From assembly GCA_030526405.1 (NCBI GenBank), contig JAUNCZ010000006.1:1-64000 (forward strand): a DNA stretch of 64,000 nucleotides. The letters run 5' to 3'. Each line of letters opens with the position of its first letter. Within the stretch, counting starts at the first letter, position 1. The translations under genes and the position numbers were made by a program. Origin of the DNA: Lachnospiraceae bacterium (GTDB lineage: Bacteria > Bacillota > Clostridia > Lachnospirales > Lachnospiraceae). Positions 58,198 to 64,000 of the stretch are shown piece after piece. Below the pieces are notes generated by a model. It was not told the origin of the DNA, made no database searches, and saw only the letters and a program-made list of their open reading frames with translations.

Positions 58198-58347
58198 TTA
58201 TTTCTTGTCAGTACAACAGGATTTCGGGCATTTTCCCGAGGATGCACATCCGATACAATGTGCTCCCTTTTTCTTCTGCTTCACAATATATCCCACTGCT
58301 GATCCCAGAATCACCACAAGGATCAGCCCAATAATCAGATCTGTCAT
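58198..58347 (-). CDS. FeoB-associated Cys-rich membrane protein
   Basis: A 49-residue peptide: MTDLIIGLILVVILGSAVGY forms one membrane segment, followed by a basic stretch (KQKKKG) and a Cys-rich end HCIGCASSGKCPKSCC. This is the layout of the small protein found after feoB in Clostridia. AGGAG precedes the ATG at 58347. Directly downstream of feoB (gap 63 bases), probably helping iron passage or assembly. Confidence 0.9.
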   Translation of the reverse strand: MTDLIIGLILVVILGSAVGYIVKQKKKGAHCIGCASSGKCPKSCCTDKK

Positions 58348-58410
58348 ATCTGTTTCTCCTGTTTCGATTTATTCCCGGATCATCTGATACTATCCTCTAT
58401 TCTCAGATGA

Positions 58411-60408
58411 TCATGCCATTACTTTCTCAGTTTCTTTATTCACAGAGCGGCGGGCTCTGATGATCAGGAGTGCTGCCACTGCGGCAAATGCTCCAATGGC
58501 TGCCAGTCCTGCTCCAAAACCTGCTCCCAGGGCTCCTGTGGTAAGAAGAGTTCCCACCTGGTACGCCAGGAAGCCCACAACAAATCCAAAGCACAGCTGC
58601 ATAGCTACTGCTGCCAGAAGCCATGTTTTGCTCTGCAGCTCCGCACGCATTGCTCCGATGGCAGCAAAGCATGGAGGAGAAAAGAGATTGAACATCAGAT
58701 ATCCCAGAGCAGCTGCCTTTGTAAGTCCCATTACAGCTGCTGCCTCACTGCCTCCTGAGATAAGAGCCAGCTCCTCTGTGTCAATATAGCTGGTCAGGGC
58801 ATACACGGTGGCAAGGGTTCCCACCACATTTTCCTTGGCAATAAAACCAGCAACAGCTGCTGCCGCCAACTGCCACGCCGCCATTCCCACAACAGGAACC
58901 AGAAGAACTGCAAATGGCTGGGCGATAATGGCCAGAATGGAGGTATGCTCCATTCCCTCCTCCACCAGCTTCAGGGCTGGTGTAAAGGACTGCATCAGGT
59001 GAACAGCTGTATTACAAACAAGAATAATGGTTCCCGCCTTCAGGATATAGGCCTTTCCCTGGGACAGCATGGCACCGAAGGCCAGCCTGATATCCGGAAG
59101 CTTATAGTCAGGAAGCTCAATGATAAAATAGGATTTTCCGGCTTTCACATCTGTCACCGCTCTCACCAGAAGAGCACCCAGAAGGATCAGAAGCACACCC
59201 ACAAAGTACATCAGCGGTCCTACCCACTTTTCTCCCGGGAAGAACATTCCCGCAAAGAGGGCAATTACAGGAAGCTTGGCACCGCAGGGCATAAATGTTG
59301 CCAGCATGGCTGCTGCTCTTCTCTCCCTGTCATTTCTGATGGTTCGGCAGGCCATTACTGCAGGAATTCCACAGCCTGTTCCCATGATCATGGGGATTAC
59401 AGCCTTTCCGGAAAGTCCCACCTTTTTGAAGATCGGATCCAGCACCACAGTGGCACGGGACATATATCCGCAATCCTCAAGAAGAGCGATCAGGAAATAC
59501 AGAATCATTACAAGGGGCAGGAAGCCTACAACAGCACCAACGCCGCCAATGATTCCATCCAGGATCAGGGAACGAAGAAGGGGACTTCCTTCAGCCATAA
59601 GGCCATCCACCCAGCCGCCAAAGGTATCAATCCATCCCGCCAGCAGCTCTGAAAGCATGGTGCCAAGGGTGGACTGGGAAATATAAAACACCAGGAACAT
59701 CACCGCTGCAAAGCTCAGGATACCAAGAACAGGGTTAGTCAGGGCTGCATCAATGGCATCGGTAAGGGCCTGATCCTTTGTCTGCTCCTCTCTGATCTCC
59801 ACTTTGGCTACCAGGGTATTTACCCAGGCAAATCGTTTTCTGTCAGAGGCGATTACCTGCTCTCTGCTGTCCTTATCGATCTGTCCCGGATTAAAGGGAG
59901 CCATCTGCTCCTTTCCAACCAGTGAAGAGGCCGTATCCATCAGCTCCTTCAGACCCTTCTGGGAAGCCGCAGCAGTTTTCACCACCGGACAGCCCAGTTT
60001 TTCAGAAAGAAGTGCCTCATCAATCTGTGTATTGTTTTTCTCGTTGATATCAGATTTATTCAGCGCAACAGCCACCGGGATGCCCAGTTCCAGAATCTGT
60101 GTTGTAAAGAACAGGCTTCGGCTCAGATTCGATGCATCCACAATATTGATGATCACATCCGGTTTTTCATTCAGCACATAGCTGCTGGTAATGCTCTCCT
60201 CCGAAGTAAAGGGAGACATGGAGTAGGCTCCTGGCAGATCCACCGCCACACAGTCCTCTGCTCCGCTGCAAAACTGACTTCTGACAGGACTCTCCTTACT
60301 GTCTACAGTAACACCTGCCCAGTTTCCTGTTTTTTCCTTCCGCCCGGTGAGGGCATTGTACATGGTGGTTTTTCCACTGTTGGGATTACCAATCAAAGCA
60401 ATTCTCAT
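58411..60408 (-). CDS. feoB: Ferrous iron transport protein B
   Basis: GTP-linked Fe(II) uptake protein of 665 residues. N-terminal G domain: G1 GNPNSGKTT (7-15), G2/Thr region WAGVTVDSKE, G3 DLPGAYSM, G4 NKSD. The membrane part has the Gate motifs (GTGCGIPAVMACRTI and SPPCFAAIGAMRAEL). C-terminal basic tail. AGGAG precedes the ATG at 60408. Followed by the small Cys-rich protein and preceded by feoA. Confidence 0.97.
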   Translation of the reverse strand: MRIALIGNPNSGKTTMYNALTGRKEKTGNWAGVTVDSKESPVRSQFCSGAEDCVAVDLPGAYSMSPFTSEESITSSYVLNEKPDVIINIVDASNLSRSLFFTTQILELGIPVAVALNKSDINEKNNTQIDEALLSEKLGCPVVKTAAASQKGLKELMDTASSLVGKEQMAPFNPGQIDKDSREQVIASDRKRFAWVNTLVAKVEIREEQTKDQALTDAIDAALTNPVLGILSFAAVMFLVFYISQSTLGTMLSELLAGWIDTFGGWVDGLMAEGSPLLRSLILDGIIGGVGAVVGFLPLVMILYFLIALLEDCGYMSRATVVLDPIFKKVGLSGKAVIPMIMGTGCGIPAVMACRTIRNDRERRAAAMLATFMPCGAKLPVIALFAGMFFPGEKWVGPLMYFVGVLLILLGALLVRAVTDVKAGKSYFIIELPDYKLPDIRLAFGAMLSQGKAYILKAGTIILVCNTAVHLMQSFTPALKLVEEGMEHTSILAIIAQPFAVLLVPVVGMAAWQLAAAAVAGFIAKENVVGTLATVYALTSYIDTEELALISGGSEAAAVMGLTKAAALGYLMFNLFSPPCFAAIGAMRAELQSKTWLLAAVAMQLCFGFVVGFLAYQVGTLLTTGALGAGFGAGLAAIGAFAAVAALLIIRARRSVNKETEKVMA

Positions 60409-60420
60409 AACATTCTCCTA

Positions 60421-60435
60421 TTAGTCTTATCTAAC
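60421..60435 (-). promoter_or_regulatory. DtxR-type motif between feoA and feoB
   Basis: TTAGTCTTATCTAAC, nearly the same as TTAGCCTTATCTAAC in the feoA upstream region. It lies just upstream of the feoB ribosome site, so it could give feoB its own iron response. Confidence 0.55.
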
Positions 60436-60451
60436 CACTGGTTAAAAAAAA

Positions 60452-60664
60452 TCAAACCTCAATCATGGAAGCCAGATCAGAATCGATGCTGTAACGTCCG
60501 TTTTTAATAGTGAGCACAAGATTCCTCTTCTTTTTAAAAATCACACGAACAGACTCCCCTGCATAGCAACCAAGAGAAAAAAGGAACGATTTCAGAGCCT
60601 CATCCTCTGTATTAATGCTCTTTATCTGCACCTCTTTACCTGGTTCAACAGTTCTTAATGTCAT
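60452..60664 (-). CDS. feoA: Ferrous iron transport protein A
   Basis: A 70-residue SH3-like protein (MTLRTVEPGKEVQIKSI, LFSLGCYAGESVRVIFKKK) that supports FeoB. Start at 60664 (MTLR) rather than the ATG at 60673, as families begin MTL and AAAGG is better spaced. First gene of the feo operon. Confidence 0.94.
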   Translation of the reverse strand: MTLRTVEPGKEVQIKSINTEDEALKSFLFSLGCYAGESVRVIFKKKRNLVLTIKNGRYSIDSDLASMIEV

Positions 60665-60757
60665 ATCCTCCATCCTTTCCGCTGTCTGCCGCAGACAGCA
60701 ATCTGTATCACGGCAGTTATCTACCTGCCATTTTTTATTCTCTATCTTATTTCTATT

Positions 60758-60810
60758 GTTAGCCTTATCTAACTCTCTGTTATCTTACACTAACTTAAGT
60801 TAGTTGTCAA
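60758..60810 (-). promoter_or_regulatory. feo promoter with DtxR-type operators
   Basis: -35 TTGACA (60805-60810), 17-base spacer, -10 TAAGAT (60782-60787). The perfect palindrome ACTAACTTAAGTTAGT (60789-60804) fills the spacer. A second site GTTAGATAAGGCTAAC (60758-60773) lies at the expected start of transcription. Both have the TTAG/CTAA half-sites of DtxR/IdeR-class metal repressors, so iron should switch the operon off. Confidence 0.8.
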
Positions 60811-60843
60811 TAACTAATGTTTAAAAATATTTATTGGTCCAAC

Positions 60844-60884
60844 AAAAAGAAGACGCGCTCCACAGGAGCACGCCTTCTTTTTGT
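60844..60884 (-). terminator. Terminator after the ABC-2 exporter genes
   Basis: Arms AAAAAGAAG and CTTCTTTTT with CG and GCTCC/AGC inner pairs, between the exporter permease (60893) and the feo promoter. Confidence 0.85.
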
Positions 60885-60892
60885 TCCTTATT

Positions 60893-62485
60893 TTACAATG
60901 CCATAAATCGTTTGCTTCCAAACTTCAGGATCCACCACAGCAGAACTGCCGCCAGCAGAGCACTGACCACTGTGCAGATTCCCACATAAGGGGTAAATCC
61001 AAGCAGATGTCCCTTCCAGAAATAGAGCCCGGCCACAGCTGCTGAAAGACCCCAGCCTCCAAACAGCGCAATGGTCACTGCTGCGCTCTGCTTGATGGGT
61101 GCCATCTCATTGGTCCATACAAGATTTGCAAAACGGATTCCAAGGGCCAGATCCATGGCTGAAATCAGCAGGGTAAATACCTGTGGAAACAGGATAAACA
61201 GGATCAGCTCCGGAACTGTCATCGCCACCAGGAAAGCCCCTGCAATGCTGAGGGCAAGAACAGGAATATTGGTTACCAGCAGCTGAACGGACAGCTTCGC
61301 CATCAGTACCAGCTTAGGATCCACAGGCAGAGACTGCAGCAGCCAGATATTCTTTCCCTCAAGAGAAACGGAGGGGGCTGCAACAAAGTTGGTAGATCCC
61401 ATGATGGAGACCATCATGCAGAACAGAAATGCTGTGGATGCCGGCCCAAACACACCGGATACCATCTCCACCATACTGTTCCCCTTAAAGATCAGAACCA
61501 CAATGAAAGCAAGCATAAACACAATGCCCAGTCCGCAGTTCAGCATATACAGTGCACTGGAGGTGAATCGGGAAAATTCCTTACCCAGAACTGCAGCAAA
61601 CAACCCTTTCTGCTTTGCAGTGGTTTCTTTATACTCCCTTTTTGCCACTTTGTCGGTAACAGTTGCCAGCTTGAGAAAGTTTCTGGACATACACCAGCCA
61701 CAGAGAAGGGTCAGAGCTACAGCCCCTGCTGTGAAGCCGATGATGGAAGGAAGATATCCCTCTCCGATGCGTCCGATCCAATGGAGAATAATTGCCTTTC
61801 CATGAATCGTATCACCGATCAGAATGGCGTTGGCCAGAAGGGTATTGATAAGAGAGTTCAGACGGAAACATACAAAATAGTAGGCGCCAAATGCCACCAG
61901 AGAAATGATCACTGTCACAAAACTCTTATGTTTCAGTCTGCTGGAGATCATAGCCACCACCCAGCCCAGTACACAGGACAGTACCAGGGCCAACAGGGAG
62001 ATGAACAGAACCAGTGCAATACCACCAACCACAGTAGTAATGGAAAATTTTCCCAGAATCCAGTACACAACCACTGCCGGAACAATCACCACCGACGCAT
62101 ACATCAGTCCCATCAGATACACATTCAGAAGACGGGCGATCATAATGTCCCTTACAGAGATAGGCATGGACAGCAGCAGGTCATTATCCCTGGCCTTATA
62201 CAGTCCGGAATAGGTATTAAATACGCTTCCAAACACCGCAAGGAGAAGGGCAATCATTCCCATCAGCAGAAAATACAGCCATCCAAGTCCCAGTTCATAG
62301 AACTCACTGCACAACAGCACCGATAACCCGGCAAACATACCGCCCAGCAGCACCACCATCAGCAGTGCAAATCCCAGCAGCATCAGTATGGTAGCCTCCC
62401 TGCTTCTGGCTTTATTCTTTTTCTGATTATAGAAGTATCCTCTGAATACCTCCATCAGCTGTTTTTTTACAAGTATACCGATCAT
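60893..62485 (-). CDS. ABC transporter permease, ABC-2-like, 530 residues
   Basis: A large membrane protein with about 12-14 hydrophobic segments. Two halves: before and after a cytoplasmic stretch near 270-295 (TVTDKVAKREYKETTAKQKG). Seen: KARDNDLLLSMPISVRDIMIARL, typical of ABC-2 permeases paired with a single ATPase in Firmicutes. Substrate unknown. Starts 3 bases after the stop of the ATPase gene, with AGAGAGG upstream. Confidence 0.88.
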   Translation of the reverse strand: MIGILVKKQLMEVFRGYFYNQKKNKARSREATILMLLGFALLMVVLLGGMFAGLSVLLCSEFYELGLGWLYFLLMGMIALLLAVFGSVFNTYSGLYKARDNDLLLSMPISVRDIMIARLLNVYLMGLMYASVVIVPAVVVYWILGKFSITTVVGGIALVLFISLLALVLSCVLGWVVAMISSRLKHKSFVTVIISLVAFGAYYFVCFRLNSLINTLLANAILIGDTIHGKAIILHWIGRIGEGYLPSIIGFTAGAVALTLLCGWCMSRNFLKLATVTDKVAKREYKETTAKQKGLFAAVLGKEFSRFTSSALYMLNCGLGIVFMLAFIVVLIFKGNSMVEMVSGVFGPASTAFLFCMMVSIMGSTNFVAAPSVSLEGKNIWLLQSLPVDPKLVLMAKLSVQLLVTNIPVLALSIAGAFLVAMTVPELILFILFPQVFTLLISAMDLALGIRFANLVWTNEMAPIKQSAAVTIALFGGWGLSAAVAGLYFWKGHLLGFTPYVGICTVVSALLAAVLLWWILKFGSKRFMAL

Positions 62486-62487
62486 AG

Positions 62488-63210
62488 CTACGCCTCTCTT
62501 TCCGCATCTTCTGCCAGCTCAAGGAATACCTCCTCCAGGCTTTCATCTCCTTTTACCTCATCCATGGTTCCGGAGCGGATCAGTTTTCCTGCTTTGATGA
62601 TGGCAACCTTGTCACAGAGCTTTTCTGCCACCTCCAGCACATGGGTGGAGAAGAAGATGGCGCCACCCTTTTCACAGTGCTCTTTCATCATTTCCTTCAG
62701 AATATGAGCTGCCTTGGGATCAAGTCCCACAAAGGGCTCATCCATCAGAATCAGCTTAGGATCATGGATCCAGGCTGAGATGATTGCCAGCTTCTGCTTC
62801 ATACCATGGGAATAGGATGCAATGGGCTGTGCCAGATCCGATGTAAGAGCAAACAGGTCTGCATATTTGCGGATGCGCTCCTTTCTAATGGTGGGCTCCA
62901 CCCGGAAGATATCCCCGATAAAATTCAGGTATTTGATGCCGGACATGAATTCATAGAGATCGGGATTGTCCGGAATATAGGCAATCTGAGCCTTGCATCC
63001 CAGAGGATCTGCCTTGATGGAGGTACCATCAATCAGAACCTCACCTTTATCAAACTCCTGAATTCCTACAACAGAACGAAGAGTTGTGGTTTTTCCAGCA
63101 CCGTTATGACCGATAAATCCATAAATTTCACCGGGCTGAATATGGAGAGACAGATTATCCACTGCTGTCTTCTCACCAAATGTTTTTGTCAGTTCTTTAA
63201 TCTGAAGCAT
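62488..63210 (-). CDS. ABC transporter ATPase, ABC-2 type
   Basis: A 240-residue ATPase: Walker A GHNGAGKTT, signature YSHGMKQKLAIISAW, Walker B LILMDEPFVGLDPKA, switch His in FFSTHVLEVAE. Partner of the permease directly downstream. AAGGGGGG precedes the ATG at 63210. The leader holds a hairpin CCTGTATGG/CCATACAGG (63264-63300); otherwise nothing is seen in the 241 bases up to the next gene. Confidence 0.93.
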   Translation of the reverse strand: MLQIKELTKTFGEKTAVDNLSLHIQPGEIYGFIGHNGAGKTTTLRSVVGIQEFDKGEVLIDGTSIKADPLGCKAQIAYIPDNPDLYEFMSGIKYLNFIGDIFRVEPTIRKERIRKYADLFALTSDLAQPIASYSHGMKQKLAIISAWIHDPKLILMDEPFVGLDPKAAHILKEMMKEHCEKGGAIFFSTHVLEVAEKLCDKVAIIKAGKLIRSGTMDEVKGDESLEEVFLELAEDAEREA

Positions 63211-63451
63211 ACTGTTTGCCCCCCTTTTCTATCAACAAGCTGTCTGATACATGCTATTTCTTCCTGTATGGAAAACCCTTACGAAGCTTCCCATACAGGA
63301 CACTTTTTTCTTATCTATCAGTATAGTAGTATCATCTGAATTGCCTGTCAATAAATGGAAAAGCAGTCCTATAATCAGATGATAAAGTGGTGTTTTTCAG
63401 ACACATTACAGAAGGTAAAAGTGCTGTTTTTCGGCACATGCCGGAAGCAGC

Positions 63452-64000
63452 TTATTCGTAGGCATTTGTCTGGAAGATCACTGTCAGCATTCTTGCTGCT
63501 GATTCCTCCAGCTCTTTTCTGGTAAGTCTTCCATCGGCCAGAGCCGCTCTGATCTCAGCCAGATCCTCCGGACATCCCGGCATGATCAGCTCATTGCCGT
63601 TCTTTACACAGAGATGGGCCAGACTTCCGTTTGTTGTGGTGGTCCAGTCTGTCATTACAAAGCCCTTATAGCCCCACTCTCTGCGCAGCACTGTCATCAG
63701 CAGGTCTCTGGAATTGGCGGTATGGACACCATTTACAAGATTGTAGGAGGACATAACAGCCATAGGCTGGGATGTTTTCACTGCAATCTCGAAGCCGCGA
63801 AGATAGATTTCTCTCAGTGCTCTCTCGCTGAGAATGCTGTTGCTGCCCATACGATTATCTTCCTGATTGTTACAGCAAAAATGCTTAATGGTGGTGCCTG
63901 CTCCCGGCACAGACTGCACACCCTTTGTGATGGCTGCTGCTGTCACACCGGATACATAGGGATCCTCAGAAAAATACTCAAAGTTTCTGCCGCAGAGAGG
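63452..64000 (-). CDS. Glycoside hydrolase family 3, C-terminal part of window (gene runs off the right end)
   Basis: The open frame enters from beyond 64000 as CGRNFEYFSEDPYVSG, the family 3 barrel motif, then TIKHFCCNNQEDNR with the substrate-binding Lys-His, AVMSSYNLVNGVHTANS and GFVMTDWTT with the catalytic aspartate nucleophile. Stop codon at 63452. Beta-glucosidases of this family usually have a second sandwich domain after the barrel, but here the frame ends about 75 residues past the nucleophile, soon after the barrel (LTRKELEESAARML). This suggests a domain order with the sandwich first, or a short form. Confidence 0.9.
   Translation of the reverse strand, partial: PLCGRNFEYFSEDPYVSGVTAAAITKGVQSVPGAGTTIKHFCCNNQEDNRMGSNSILSERALREIYLRGFEIAVKTSQPMAVMSSYNLVNGVHTANSRDLLMTVLRREWGYKGFVMTDWTTTTNGSLAHLCVKNGNELIMPGCPEDLAEIRAALADGRLTRKELEESAARMLTVIFQTNAYE

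Noticed and set aside
1..64000. CRISPR arrays, tRNA or rRNA genes, integrase and attachment sites, phage genes
   Set aside because: I looked for regularly spaced repeats, cloverleaf or CCA-ended genes, tyrosine or serine recombinases and structural phage genes, and saw none. The repeat families found are dispersed, not spaced arrays.

Overview
This looks like a chromosomal segment of a Gram-positive anaerobe of the class Clostridia, most likely family Lachnospiraceae (Blautia/Dorea-like gut bacteria). The grounds are strong AGGAGG-type ribosome binding sites, sigma-A promoters with 17-base spacers, U-rich intrinsic terminators, a BceAB-RS module, Feo genes with a FeoB-associated Cys-rich peptide, a CbiMQO cobalt transporter, a glycogen synthase with a Lys/Ala-rich tail, and a malate-fermentation locus. 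The genus is inference. No rRNA, tRNA, CRISPR array, phage or transposase gene was found. Most genes lie on the minus strand. The left end starts just past trpS; the right end cuts through a family 3 glycoside hydrolase.

Layout. 0-9 kb: trpS, a TIM-barrel sugar isomerase, glgA, a polar amino acid ABC transporter split by a short mobile element, a UPF0158 protein and an alpha/beta hydrolase. 9-15 kb: a cobalamin riboswitch in front of an AzgA-type purine permease, then three separate MATE exporters. 15-22 kb: a small alarmone synthetase joined to a CitA-type sensor kinase, a malate carrier and malic enzyme, and the matching response regulator; the promoter between malic enzyme and regulator carries tandem direct repeats. 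22-32 kb: SulP carrier, tocopherol-cyclase-like protein, M15 peptidase, Dabb protein, a second copy of the mobile element, UlaG-like lactonase, isochorismatase-type hydrolase, SfsA, Nudix, a BASS carrier. 32-34.5 kb: a preQ1 riboswitch driving queC, a queuosine-precursor transporter and queF, plus a 59-residue membrane protein. 34.7-43.3 kb: a UroD-type methyltransferase with a divergent PucR regulator, an ABC exporter, a truncated MATE gene beside a structured repeat, an SGNH hydrolase, and the cobalt/nickel ECF transporter. 43.4-50 kb: rhomboid protease, HAD phosphatase, moaC and mog, AEC carrier, fruK-fruR, YugP peptidase. 50-57 kb: a Bce-type ABC transporter and two-component system whose last gene overlaps a GH13 glucanohydrolase. 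57-64 kb: a NifX-like/FKBP fusion, the feo locus with DtxR-type operators inside its promoter, an ABC-2 type exporter and the GH3 gene.

Shared themes. Three control systems tie transport to cofactors or metals: cobalamin (purine permease), preQ1 (queuosine operon) and iron (feo). The window has three families of short dispersed elements: a 193-194 bp MITE with 7-bp target duplications, a 184-bp multi-hairpin repeat with partial copies, and a second hairpin repeat carrying a nested insertion. Several of these sit exactly at gene 3' ends and supply or touch stop codons.
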